A stretch of 64,000 nt of DNA from Turritopsis dohrnii (GCA_027922465.2 BQMF02000388.1:124001-188000), one strand, 5' to 3'. Positions 32,120-43,325 are shown, counted from the first letter of the stretch. Numbers and translations are program-made. The notes: generated from the sequence alone by a model not told the origin.

Positions 32120-32724
32120 CTAAAGATTCATTGGATTTTCGTCTTCCAGTTCATCATGGTTGTTGGTATTTGCATTTTCTTCAGTACTGATTGGAAATTC
32201 ATCTTGATCAATAATTGCATCAGCATCAACTAGAGAAAGTGACTCTTTAGTGATATTATCCATGTTGATGAGAATATCAGCATAAAAAGGGTTGTTTGCC
32301 TTTAAATACTCCAATGCACCTTTTACACAATCAGGACGGACATTTTCAAATAAAACATGGCCACGAAAATGAAGTTTTCTCTTTAATTTAACAAAAATTA
32401 ATCCATTGCTGTCCATTCCTTGTGGTAAGCAATTACTAACTGCATAAACATTCACTGGCACATTACAAACAGCACCTTTAATTTTAGGCATTTGACCTTT
32501 AGGCATAATACTTATTTTTTGAACAATATGCGTTTTGCAATCAAAGTCTTTTCCAAGCGATTGAGACACTGAATTTCTTTAGGTAGGGGCAAGACTTCTA
32601 ATTTGTTCCGTACTGCTTGGCAGGGCACAGCTACTTTCAGCAAATGGTGGTCACAAGTGATACAAACATACTTTTTGCCATCATAACTTGCTTCATCAGT
32701 AAATACTGGAGTTAATTCATTCAT
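32120..32724 (-). pseudogene. Helentron 2 DUF6570-type domain
   Basis: Two overlapping frames. From 32724: YVCITCDHHLLKVAVPCQAV and LEVLPLPKEIQCLNRLEKT. From 32569: IMPKGQMPKIKGAVCNVPV, FVKLKRKLHFRGHV and an acidic tail ENANTNNHDELEDENP. A frameshift near 32540 separates them. It parallels 20018-20638 closely in order and spacing. Its function in transposition is not known. Confidence 0.7.
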
Positions 32725-34329
32725 TCATTCCTTTTTAAACACCTTTACTGTTCTACGATAAAGACAACGGTTGCAAACCACACATACATGGTAAGGTCCC
32801 TGACATATTTTAGATTTAAAACTTGAAACACAATCTTTACTTTTCCTACAAACCTGCAAAGCTTTTTTCTTTTTTTCAGCATGTTTTTGAGATCCTATGT
32901 TCAATGTGTAGGCAATTCGCTTGGAATTTTTATTTTTAACTTTTGAAACTTCAGTGGCTTTTCTTTTCCTGCACTGAGTTTTAGCTGAATCTGATGCATT
33001 TCGCTCCCTACACTTAGCTTTGGCAGAATCTGATGCATTTCTTTCCCTACATTTAGCTTTGGCAGAATCTGATGCATTTCTTTTTCTACACTTTGCTTTA
33101 GCAGAATCTGATGCATTTCTTTCTCTACATTTAGCTTTGGCAGAATCTGATGCATTTCTTTTCCTACACTTCGCTTTAGCAGAATCTGATGCATTTCTTT
33201 CTCTAAATTTAGCTTTGGCAGAATCTGATGCATTTCTTTTCCTACACTTCGCTTTAGCAGAATCTGATTCATTTCTTTTCCTACACTTCGCTTTAGCAGA
33301 ATCTGATGCATTTCTTTCTCTACATTTAGCTTTGGAAGAATCTGATTCATTTCTTTTCCTACATTTAGCTTTGGCAGAATCTGATTCATTTCTTTTCCTA
33401 CACTTTGCTTTAGCAGAATCTGATGCATTTCTTTCTCTACATTTAGCTTTGGCAGAATCTGATGCATTTCTTTTCCTACACTTCGCTTTAGCAGAATCTG
33501 ATGCATTTCTTTCTCTACATTTAGCTTTGGCAGAATCTGATTCATTTCTTTTCCTACACTTCGATTTAGCAGAATCTGATGCATTTCTTTCTCTACATTT
33601 AGCTTTAGCAGTATCTGATGCCTTTCGTTCTCTGCATTTTGCCTTTTCATTAGCAGTTCTTTTTCTTTTCCGATCTTTTGCCTTAGAATATTCATTTTGA
33701 AGATTTTCTATAGTACCATCTTCCAAAATGTTTACACAAATACTTTGTGTTTCAAAAGGTACAGACAAATCAGTTTCATTAACATATGTGGAAATCAAAT
33801 AATTTTCAAGGTCAGTTTTTGTTTTAAATTTCAATAATGTTGAGAAACCATTAGCAGTTGACTGACCAAATATATCTTTGCTATGTGAATCAAATAAAAA
33901 GTAAAATTTTTTTGTCCAAATTACAGAAATGCAATAACCTTTTATAAAAAAAATGAGAGAATCTCCATCAAAATCCTCTGAAACCAAAAACCCAGACAGG
34001 TCTCCATAACTTAACAGACCACTTCTGTTTTTTAAAAATCTTAAAAATATATGGCTTCCCAGCAAAGTTATTTGTTGTGGAAGTTCTGTAGCCATTAGGT
34101 AGTCTTCACTATTCAAAGATTTATATAGGTCATCCCCTTGCATGACAATGAAATCCAAATCATCAGCATTCCATCGTCCAATATGTTTTATTGCTGAAAC
34201 ACAGATTGAAATCATAGCACAACATGAACACTGCCTGCCAGCTGTGCTACCAAACATTACATCTGCTTGATTAAACCTGCCTTGGACTGAAGTCTCAATT
34301 CTTATATTTCCCTTAGTCAATGATGACAT
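32725..34329 (-). CDS. Helentron 2 N-terminal protease domain with 13-residue basic repeats
   Basis: Open for 534 codons. Residues 1-200 look like a papain-fold cysteine protease: GRFNQADVMFGSTAGRQC places Gln 21 exactly 13 before Cys 34, and FLFDSHSKD gives Asp 147-x-His 149. That arrangement resembles herpesvirus tegument deubiquitinases (peptidase C76); published Helentrons are described with OTU-type proteases, an alternative. Residues about 230-460 are some 18 units of KCR(E/K)RN(A/E)SDSAKA. The C-terminal part has the knuckle CQGPYHVCVVCNRCLYRR. The frame itself is intact but is cut off from the next domain by a frameshift near 32725. Confidence 0.7.
   Translation of the reverse strand: MSSLTKGNIRIETSVQGRFNQADVMFGSTAGRQCSCCAMISICVSAIKHIGRWNADDLDFIVMQGDDLYKSLNSEDYLMATELPQQITLLGSHIFLRFLKNRSGLLSYGDLSGFLVSEDFDGDSLIFFIKGYCISVIWTKKFYFLFDSHSKDIFGQSTANGFSTLLKFKTKTDLENYLISTYVNETDLSVPFETQSICVNILEDGTIENLQNEYSKAKDRKRKRTANEKAKCRERKASDTAKAKCRERNASDSAKSKCRKRNESDSAKAKCRERNASDSAKAKCRKRNASDSAKAKCRERNASDSAKAKCRKRNESDSAKAKCRKRNESDSSKAKCRERNASDSAKAKCRKRNESDSAKAKCRKRNASDSAKAKFRERNASDSAKAKCRKRNASDSAKAKCRERNASDSAKAKCRKRNASDSAKAKCRERNASDSAKAKCRERNASDSAKTQCRKRKATEVSKVKNKNSKRIAYTLNIGSQKHAEKKKKALQVCRKSKDCVSSFKSKICQGPYHVCVVCNRCLYRRTVKVFKKE
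32945..33640 (-). repeat. 39-bp coding tandem array (about 18 units)
   Basis: Units of 39 bases encode KCRERNASDSAKA and its KCRKRNESDSAKA variant in the protease polyprotein. Because 39 is a multiple of three, other frames stay open too: a 264-codon frame on the same strand and a 226-codon frame on the plus strand are artefacts of the array. ERN and KRN units often alternate, suggesting a higher-order 78-base unit in part of the array. Confidence 0.9.
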
Positions 34330-34489
34330 TGTTAATTCAGTGATAACATGGCAAGGCGATGTGACTGATAAAACTTATTAATTGCACTAGCAAACCGATT
34401 AATGTGTTATATAGAAAGTAGACTAATATAAATGACTGCAAAAAATAATTGATGTGAAACAAATGTAATCAAATAGGTGCTTGGGGAAA

Positions 34490-34675
34490 GCACAGAACGA
34501 ATGGTGCTTGGGCAAAAGCACAAAACTAAAGGTGCCTATAATAAAGCACAAAATAAAAGGTGCTTCTTTTGGGAAAAGCACAAAACAATACGGTACTGAT
34601 TAACAGCACAAAACAATATGGTACTGATTAACAGCACAAAACAATATGGTACTGATTAACAGCACAAAAATAAGA
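34490..34675. repeat. Short tandem repeats with GTGCTT/AAGCAC and TGGTACTGATTAACAGCAC units
   Basis: About three GGTGCTT...AAGCACAAAA units of differing length are followed by about three 28-base units of GGTACTGATTAACAGCACAA. GTGCTT and AAGCAC within a unit can pair. Located 160-350 bases before the Helentron 2 start codon, so they may be subterminal or promoter repeats of the element. Confidence 0.7.
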
Positions 34676-34956
34676 TAAACGATGCGTATATAAATTTTCA
34701 ATCAAGAAATCAGACAAGAAGAATACTTTCTTCAACACGCGTTCAGCTTCTTCAGGTTTCTTTCAGAATATTGTTTTTTTCAAAGATGTATTCAAAGATG
34801 ATTTACAAATTACCACGTGGTACTACTGCTCAGGCTAATCAGAAAGATTGGTGAAACAAAACATACACGTGACCTATAATAGCACTTGACTGTAAACTTA
34901 TCGCAGAATTCATGTAATTCATGTAAACACCACACGAAATGGTTCATAACTTGCAG

Positions 34957-34983
34957 GAGTAGTAGTAGTAGTAGTAGTAGTAG
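34957..34983 (+). repeat. AGT trinucleotide microsatellite
   Basis: Nine consecutive AGT units seen directly; no coding context. Confidence 0.9.
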
Positions 34984-35049
34984 AAGGAGAAACACGGGTA
35001 TTTTAAAGACTTTACTCCACCATGGGTGTCCTAAAGTCAACAAGTTCAA

Positions 35050-35560
35050 TGCTGGAATCACATTTCAAAAGGCAACGATGTCTTAGCTGTTCTACCAACT
35101 GGTTTTGGTAAATCGTTGGTTTTTATCAACTGCTGCCTTTTCTAATTACTAAGAAGAGGGAGAGAAATATTGTCATGGCTGTAAGTCCGCTGAATTCAAC
35201 CATACAAGATCAAATGAGAGTTTTAACTGAAAGAAAAGTCAAAGTTGGTGTACTGCAATTTGAAAAAGTGAAAGAGGTGTCATCATTGTTTCAGCATCAA
35301 AAAGGAAAGCAGCAACAACAGTGTAATCATATTTTTGTTGCTGAAACTGATGATATGGGATTAGAAATAGCCAATGAAATTTTAGAAGGAGAAATCGGCA
35401 TTCTGTTTTCCCACCCAGAGTCGTTATTGTGTGATGATGGAAGAAAACCATTAAGATCCATTATGGAGATAATGTTGTGGCATGTTGCATTGATGAAACA
35501 AACGTCCCCAAAACATTGCATTCGATTGTGGATTCAAGGCAATGGAGCACCGGTACTTTT
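35050..35560 (+). pseudogene. RecQ-like DNA helicase fragment (motifs I, Ia, II region)
   Basis: The plus strand reads NDVLAVLPTGFGKSLVF (motif I), then after a frameshift VMAVSPLNSTIQDQM (motif Ia), VGVLQFEKVKEVSS, ILFSHPESLLCDDGRKPLR, and near 35490 CCIDETN in place of the expected DEAH box. RecQ helicases unwind DNA 3'-5'. This copy is broken by a stop and shift near 35140 and a shift near 35480, and ends at about 35560. It is flanked by transposons. It is not the source of the fragment at 1539-1670 but belongs to the same family. Confidence 0.6.
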
Positions 35561-36649
35561 TTTTTGACTCACCCGGTATAACAATCGTAAAAAAACTGCA
35601 TGGCCTAACGAAGAATATGACCACGATTAAGAAGATTTTGATCGTAAAATTTGTTTTAAACATATAACTATCTTTATCACTTTTTAAATAAAAGTGTGAC
35701 ACACACTTATTAGATCAATCTAAATTACATTAGATATTGACCAGTCGAAACCAAACTCGCTTAACTAATACAAATCTTTTTTTAACAGATTCATGAAAGG
35801 GCGTTACAGTGGAATACTTCCAGTGTACCACATTCTTTTATGATGAATGTGTTGCAAAGTGTTGTTCGTCGACCTTTGTTCTTTTCTCTGTTGTTGTTGA
35901 AGAGCAATCTTTTTGTTATGCTGGCGTCTAGTTTAGGAATGGGGTGTGCAACGTAGTTTCGTGATATTTATTATTTTTGCATTTTTGTAGGAGTTCTTCA
36001 TTCGTAAGTTTGTAACTGAATTGTCCTTCTTTCTTGTGGTATTCGCCTCTAACCATTTCTCATCTTTTGTGTGCACATGTTGTAGAGCTAAAAAAATTCA
36101 TGGGATGTTCTAAACGTGACAGAAACATCGTCGATCAACTTGTTTTGATGACGTCATAGAGAAATAACTTAAGTGGTGACATTTTATTCCCACGCCCATA
36201 TTTGGCCAGCATTCTCAACAGGAGAAAATTTCGAGAAGATAGAATGACATTGTATAGCTCAAAGCAAAAATGAATGAGATGGTAGGAACGGTTCCAGGGC
36301 ACATAGTCGGAGACAAATGAAGAAAACACAACTACAATTTCACAACCGTAAATTTTTCACAATTAATTAATTCATATAATACACATAAACCGTTACTACG
36401 GCAATAGAAAATAGCGCCAATGATAAGGATGTTGATGATGATAGCCATAACAGTAGTTACAACGGTCAAAACTTACGTGCTGTCATCACCAGCTTCCGCT
36501 AACAGGAAAAGAAAACAGAGTGTCAACAGTCTATAGAAGCAGATGTAGACGCTAGCTCAAATTCATGGAGAAGAATTGAGTTATTTAAATAGAAAAGTAA
36601 AACGTGATTAATTAGGATAATTTATAAAGATAAATATAAATCTGATAAT
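35561..36649. other. Non-coding region
   Basis: AT-rich; no supported gene. At about 36080-36240 there is a diverged relative of the repeat at 46240-46420 (TGTTGTAGAGCT ... TTTTGATGACGTCA). Other short frames have no recognisable content. Confidence 0.45.
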
Positions 36650-36794
36650 CTAACATTTAATATGGTCGCTGCCTGTTTTTTCTGCGTCCCTGCCTCCGAC
36701 TGCCGCTGTGGGTGTTTTGTGAGGGGATATACTCCCCTCCATGCCGCACTCACGAGCTGAGGGCGGCATCATCAGTAGGGCCATCATATCTATG
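36650..36794. other. GC-rich hairpin-bearing segment abutting LINE B
   Basis: Markedly GC-richer than its surroundings, with two perfect hairpins: GAGGGGATATACTCCCCTC (36720-36738) and ATGCCGCACTCACGAGCTGA...GCGGCAT (about 36741-36769). It replaces the LINE sequence where the RT YADD motif should be. Origin unknown; it may be a small insertion or part of another element. Confidence 0.5.
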
Positions 36795-39154
36795 TGCAAA
36801 TCATAGATATAAAGTAAGAACAGCAAGAGCCCCAGGACAGAACCCTGAGGGACACCATGCATAGTGAGCTAAGAACTGGAGTTAGAGTTGCCAACAGATA
36901 CAAATTGAAAGCGATCTGAGAGGTATGACTCAAACCATTGCTTAGCAGGGACAAGGATGCCATAGTGATCGAGTTTTGAAAGTAGTATTTCATGGTTAAT
37001 CGTGTCAAAGACCTTTTGCAAGTCGACAATTACACCACAAGCAAACTCACCTTTGTCAAGTTTCGATCTAATGCGCTTTATAATATCAATAAGAGCATGT
37101 ACTGTTGAGTGTGATTTACGAAAACCAAATTGTCTAGAAAAAATTGAGTTGTGTGTCTTGAGAAAGTTAATGAAGCCTGAATACATCACTTATTTAAAGA
37201 TTTTCTCAATGTTTGAAAGAAGAGAAACAGGGCGGTAGTTACAGACATCTAAAAAGGAACCTTTTTAAAGACTGCGATGAATTTGCTGATCTTAAGAATT
37301 GAAGGGAATGTTCCAATTTTAAATGACATATTAATCAGAGTTCATGTTGCACCATATATATAATGTTTTAGAAGTTTCAGTATTCTCACAGGGATACTGT
37401 GTGGACCGGTTGACTGTGAGTTGTAAGAAGAACTAATTATTTGGCAGATTTCTTCAGGGGACGTTGGTGAGAGAAAAATAGAATTAGAATTTTGATTCCG
37501 GAGAAATTTCTTGAAGTTGTGGTTGGTTGGTGGTATAGTTGATTTAACTTTTCCAGCAATGGAAGTGACGAAATCATTGAAATAATTAGCTACAGTTTCA
37601 GAGTCTGATGAAACAGAAGTACCTATATTAAAAGAGGCTGGGTTTGAAGGTTTGGTGGATGTAAGTGAGATCTGGTATCTAACACCTACCAAACCTTTTT
37701 TAGGTTCGAAGAATACCAATTGAAGTATTAAGTATTGGGATTTACTGCGCCTACATAATGTTACGATAAAGGTTTCTGTATTTTTTGAAGTTTTGATATC
37801 TAGATGTTTTGCTTAAATGAATTAACGAAAGTTTAGAAATGGATCTTACAATGTCAATTGTAATCCAAGTTGTTTTTTGCGGACTTTGGCAGTAGGTAAA
37901 TAACGGTCAAGAAGGCTCTTAATCTTTGAGTTAAAAGAATTGAAATACAGATCAAGGTCAGAGCCGCACCCATCAAAAGTAGAATTCCAATCTATATATA
38001 GATGATTCATCACAAAATTATCTTGGTCAAATTGAGACCAATCTGTTTGAAGACACTACTCACTCCATTGTTTTCAGATTTAGAACCAAAAATACACAGA
38101 TCGTCAGATATTTAATAACAAATGTCTCCTGAGACATTGGGAAGTTCAGAGGCGCTGGCGAAAATGTTGTCTATCAGGGTGCTTGAGGAACCTGCTATGT
38201 TGGAAGCAAGATTTGCGGCAACATTAAGTTAGAGCCTAAAATATCAAGAAAAGAAGATGACTCATCTTCAACATTTAACAGATTCACATTGAAATCTCCT
38301 AGTAAGATAGTTTACTCCTAGTAAGTTGTTCTCAGAGCTTAGCTTGTGCATTAAGGCTTTAAGAAAATCATTATTAAAAAGTTCCAATGACATACTTGGG
38401 TGTCGATAGATAACTCCAACAATAATGTTGGGTTTATTACGAAATTCAATTCCAACAAGAAGATTCAAGCAGTTTGGGGAGATACAAACATTTATTAAGG
38501 TCATTGGGTAACTTAAATGCAAATCGGTTGAAATATATAATAAAACACTTCCTACTGAGGATTCGGTCGGAGTGAAAACAATGGAATAACCAGGAAGTAA
38601 GAAAGTGAGGGAAGTTTTTTTATCTTTTAAGGATCTAGTTTCAGATATGCCAATTATCCTGAAGCTATACTGTAAGAGAGACAAAAGAGTGCTAAATTCA
38701 TCATAATGTTTGGACATAGAGGCTATGTTAAGACGTAAAGTAGAGAGGTTTCGACTTTGTTTTGGCAAAATGTTAGAGGTAAAATCCTGACATTCATAGT
38801 AGTTACAAGTGGTTGAACTAAAATGGACTTCTTCAGGGTCATTTTCATCCGCTTGGTTGTTAAGTTTATTCAGATTGGAGAGCAGGGATTTCATGCTATC
38901 ATTCATATTACAGCCACAGGTAACTTGATGGCTATGTTCTGGTTGTTCGGAACTATTATCAGTAAATGGAAGTAGGGTGTCTATGCATTTGGGACAGACA
39001 CGAGAATCAGTATTATGGTTAAGGGTTTCAAATTGCACAGAATCAAGGCCAGAGCATTTTTGGTGGTGAACCCAGCGTTCGCAAATTTCACAAGAAAATT
39101 GAGTTACATAAACTGTCAACTTTTTTTGTTACAGATAGGGCAGAGATAAATCAT
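36795..39154 (-). mobile_element. LINE B: non-LTR element with PHD finger, endonuclease and partial RT
   Basis: On the minus strand from 39154: MIYLCPICNKK, then after a frameshift FSCEICERWVHHQKCSGLD and RVCPKCIDTLL, together a PHD-type zinc finger. Next an AP-endonuclease domain: LRLNIASMSKHYDEF, FRIIGISETRSL and IIVGVIYRHPSMSLELFNND. Then a linker and RT: GFRKSHSTVHALIDI, FACGVIVDLQKVFDTINHEI, SYLSDRFQFVSVG and MHGVPQGSVLGLLLFLLYI. It resembles CR1/L2-group elements. Frameshifts occur at about 39120, 38270 and 36865. RT stops before the YADD motif, so unusually it lacks its 3' half. Confidence 0.8.
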
Positions 39155-40251
39155 AAATAAAAGAAAATAACCAAATAGAAGAAATATAAACTAAGCAATT
39201 ACAAACGAGCCTCGAAAAAGAAAACACACCAAGAACGCGAACGCAAGAACTTCTCTATAACGGATACCACAGTGAAAACACCATTAGGAATTTTAAAATA
39301 TCCGAGATTTAAAGCGCCTTTATTAATTAAGAGAATAGGAACGCGCAAAAAAGGAGTAGAATTAGAAGAAGAGTTTACTGATTTCCTTCAGAAAATTCTC
39401 CAAAAGCTTCGTACAGTTCGTCGTCGCTTAATACTTTTATGGTTGATCCATGGACGAAGAAAAAGAGAAGGACTTACAACTTTTATTAATCTATTCAAAC
39501 AACCTCGCCTCGGTTTATTGAAATTTTGACAAAAGCAGTTTTGAAACTCCCTCAAGTGTTGTTAAAAATACATGTTTTCATTGGCTTCCATGACCGTAAC
39601 AACCAACCAGAAATGAATTTAAAGATTTTATGATTATTTTGAAGCCAGTTTTTAAACTCTGATTCCTCATGACTTCATACAGTCTCATACATGAAATTTT
39701 CAGAATTGAATGAAAAAGCATACTTCGTTCTGTATATTCTCAGGCATCACCCAGGCATCATTAAAAGTATCAAATCTTTGGATATAAGTATAGACACAAA
39801 ATGCCTCCTAACTCCGAGAAATTTATCTTAATTCCAATCCAACATTTTAAAAACGGTTGAGAAGAAGTTTTGTGATACTCAAGAATATTGCTGATGCATC
39901 TGCAATTCGTATTTTCTCTCAATTCGTTGGTTTTCCACATCGGATTAAACCTAAATCGTCGTATAAACCCGCCCATGTGAACCGAAATCCAGTGAAATGC
40001 GAGGTGAAGATTACATCAAAGAAATGCCGACAGAATAGATTTTAATAATAGAATTGAAAGGCTTTAGTATCATAGGCGGATCTAGAGCTTAGGCAAAATT
40101 TGCGGAGAAGCGTTGTGTCATCAAGAAAAGAATAAAAAAGCGTGCGTTTTAACTAATTACAGTTAAACATTGAAAAGAAATTATACTCCTCCACTTTTTT
40201 TGCCTAACCCTGGATCCGCCACTGCAGTATTAGTTGTGAGTCTTCCTCTTT
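39155..40251. other. Non-coding region
   Basis: Upstream side of LINE B, probably including its 5' UTR (to about 39260). Frames at 39272-39529, 39770-39976 and 39857-40045 have no recognisable domain. No repeat boundary was found. Confidence 0.4.
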
Positions 40252-41017
40252 TTATACGTCCATGGTTGATCCATTATTATGTTTTATTCGAACAGATTCA
40301 TTTTGGTACTTGAACTTCTCAATAGCCTTTCTCCTTTTTAACTCTCTGCAACGCCACGTTAAACGTTGAAAAAATCTGTTCTGATTTTCGTTAACGAAAA
40401 CTTCCGAATTCGAAGGAAGACCACAGTAATCAAAATCAATGTTCTTGAGTTTCTTTTCCTTCAAAGTTATTTTGCAGACTTTTCTGTTAGTAAAACAAAC
40501 AATTACGTTTTTAGATTTTCGTTTCCTAGAGTTCGGGAGTCTATGACAGGCTTCAAGTTCATTTTCTTTGACATCAACATCTATATTTTCTTCACCGTCG
40601 TTTCCAAAGTTTCATCAGGAACATCTTCGTTTATGTCTGCAAATTCTATATTGCTTCGCCTAACGTATTGGTTGTTGGCGTTCACTTGCGTTTCAAGTAA
40701 TCGTATCGTTTCTTCAAGGCCCTGTATTTTGCATTACAAAGCTTTATTAGCGTCAGTTAGAGTCTTAAATAATGCATTTTTAATTTCATTGATATCTTCT
40801 TGCATTTGCAGATGGTCCATATTGATTTAAATTCATTTTCAAATTGATCAAAACCTTCATTAATCGTCGTTTGTAATGTTGATAAATCTTTAGATCTTGT
40901 ATTAGACATGTTTGCAGGCGCGCTTTGCTGTGTCAGCTGTATTATCGAGACACGTCTGTTCGCATCGGAGGTTAGCAGCAGGAAATTGTAAATTGTTACT
41001 ATAATTGAAAGGATCAT
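40252..41017 (-). pseudogene. LINE ORF1-like remnant
   Basis: From about 40900 the minus strand reads MSNTRSKDLSTLQTTINEGF then a broken region. At 40464-40252 it reads IDFDYCGLPSNSEVFVNENQ, then FQRLTWRCRELKRRKAIEKF. The latter resembles the C-terminal segment of non-LTR ORF1-type proteins (VFVNExLxxxxxxLxxxARxLKxxxGY). Stops and shifts interrupt the middle. A decayed retroelement ORF1 is the best reading, by motif only. Confidence 0.4.
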
Positions 41018-43325
41018 TTGTTAATTAGTTAATAAATTACAAATGATAATAATAAGAAGGTTAAATAAATTCTTACTAATATCAGGATCTGGAACCCTCC
41101 GTTCCTGCGTTAAATTGTCTAAATTATGAATTGAATTAGGGCTGACATATTTAAACATTAGAATTGCTTACAAAAAAAACATTAAAAGGGACTTACGGAA
41201 CAACCGCTGTATGCCTAAAAATCAATAATCAGCAATTAACAAACACATAATAAGATTAAAAAGATAGCAAAAATGGCGCATTTCCATATATAGAAATATA
41301 ATAGAAATATTTTGTAAAAAGAAATTGAAATACCATCTTGGTTCAATTTCAAATTTTGCACTAAAAAACAAAGATTTGATGACAACTTGAAAACTTGAAC
41401 TTGAAAACTTGAAAATTCCTGATGCAACATCTAACGGCTAATACTTTTTTTTATTGCTAATTTAGTCTGTTCAAGAGAAAATATTGGACAACAGTTCAAG
41501 TTACATATTCTCAATATATATATTTTACAATGTATAGTGAGATGAATATATGAAACACATGTGATTATTATACCGACTCCAGGTTAAAAACGTCTGGTTA
41601 TCTCAAGCCAAAAGGGATTGATTAAATCTATTCGTCCAGAAAAAACCGTATAGATAGGTATAACAAACAATGTGCATTGGGACTTTAATTAAGACTGTTT
41701 AAACTGTTAAAAAGGATGGTGATGTCACTGTATTATATACAAGTTGGTTGACTTGTGGACGTGCAACCATGACTGTTGAACATGCACTTCTGTCTTCAGG
41801 TACTTCACATCATTTAAAAGTACAGCTGCAACATGAGAAATTTCTAATATTTTAACTTTCTAATATTTCAATTAACATAGACTGATCTTTTTAGTGCAAC
41901 GAAATGTCATTGTTCTTCACATTAGCTGATCTACTACTGATCTTCTACTCTAGGAAACTATGCAAACTCTAAACATATGAAAATAAGTTGTGTTCACAAC
42001 ATGATCTTATGAAAATGTGCAACTGAATCAATTTGTTAGCAAAGGTGCAAGTGAAAATTTACTTACCCATGTTTATTGAAGAAATCATTTAGGTGAGTAC
42101 ATGGTGTCTCGATACCACAACGTAAAATCAAAATGTAGAGACGTTTATGCCTTGTCTCGCTATCTAAAAAAAGAAAACAAATTCTTAGTATGCAAATAAA
42201 AATGGACTATTAGGTTAAAAAGAAAAGTAATTATAGGCTAAGCACTCGTACCAATTTTTAAAAGAAACCATGCAGTTTAACATGCATGACCATAAAAATT
42301 TTCTTGTTTAACTAAAACAAGAAAAAAAGAAAAAGAAGTAAAACCAGAAAAATTATATAACAAGGTTAAACAACAACATTTTTGTGCAAAGTAATGTCTT
42401 CTGTTTAACTGTAAACATCATTCTTGAAAATGAACCGGTGAAACCTGGCGTATTTATTATTTGAAGATATTATAACTTCCGCTTACAAAAATCCCGGCGA
42501 AATATGTGGTTTTGAGCAATTCGCGAAAGTTAATTCCCGCGAAAAATGTTATTTTTTCACCGAATTTTTCAAAACAAATTGTCACAATACAAAAATATAG
42601 CATGCTTTAATTAAGGGTATCGTTTGAAATAAATTTGTAAACTTTTTAAAAACTGTATTTCTTGTTTGTATTTTGACTAACTTGTTTGTACTTTAATCTG
42701 TCTTCTTTTTGAATCATGGAAAAAAATTTATTCGCTTATTTATTCAAGAAAGTCAATTCTCGCAAAACATAGTCCAACGTGTCATTTGCGAAAGTTAATT
42801 CTCGCGAAATGTTTATCAAATGGGCCATTCGCGAAAGTAAATTCCCAAAATTTCGCGAATTTTTTGCCTCGCGAAAGTTTCTTCCACGAAATTTTCTTCT
42901 TTTAAAGTACTCTAATTTCAAGGTAGTCTAATCTAATGCTATAAACTAATCATTATGTGGCATTTGAAGCTAATCTATTTAATGTAAGCTAATTTAATTT
43001 CCAGGTAATTTAATCTAATGCTGCACTCATCATCATCATTGCATACCAATTTAAATTTCGGGTAATCTAATCTAATGCCTCCTTGCGTAAAGGTTAAATT
43101 CAAAATCTTTGATATCAATTGTACGTATATTTTTGGCAAGGTAAAAATATTCATAATGCCTGTTGGTAGAATATGTTTCTAATGCAGCACCTCTAGCTCT
43201 ACTAGCTTTACTGTAAAGTTCTACAAACCTTTACTTTCACTGCTTCAAAACTCCGTGTACGTGAAAATGGAACATACAGTTGACCATGACTGAAACAAGG
43301 CCTTTGCATGTAAATACCAACCCTT
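41018..43325. other. Non-coding region with TCGCGAAA-type repeats
   Basis: No supported gene. At 42480-42905 GCGAAAGTTAATTC(C/T)CGCGAAA units occur in both orientations, related to the MITE at 26214-26582. At 42905-43080 the words TAATCTAATGC and GGTAATxTAATCTAATGC recur several times. Confidence 0.5.

Larger units (their letters stand above)
27623..34329 (-). mobile_element. Helentron copy 2 (decayed)
   Basis: Same order as copy 1 on the minus strand: protease and 13-residue repeats (34329-32725), zinc/DUF6570-type (32724-32120), Rep (31882-30791), linker (about 30790-29650), Pif1 helicase fused to endonuclease (29643-27623). It diverges clearly from copy 1 at the protein level, so they are separate insertions of one family. 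It is broken by frameshifts at about 32720, 32540 and 29600 and near 27968, and by a stop within Rep. Confidence 0.82.
34330..35049. other. Upstream region of Helentron 2
   Basis: No gene. It holds the short tandem repeats at 34490-34670 and an AGT microsatellite at about 34957-34983. The Helentron 5' end is probably within or just beyond the tandem repeats. Confidence 0.4.

Noticed and set aside
32945..33640. A CRISPR-like array
   Set aside because: No unique spacers; units are coding tandem repeats in a eukaryotic transposon.
33020..33700. 226-codon plus-strand and 264-codon minus-strand alternative frames
   Set aside because: Both are by-products of the 39-bp array (unit a multiple of three) inside the Helentron protease frame.
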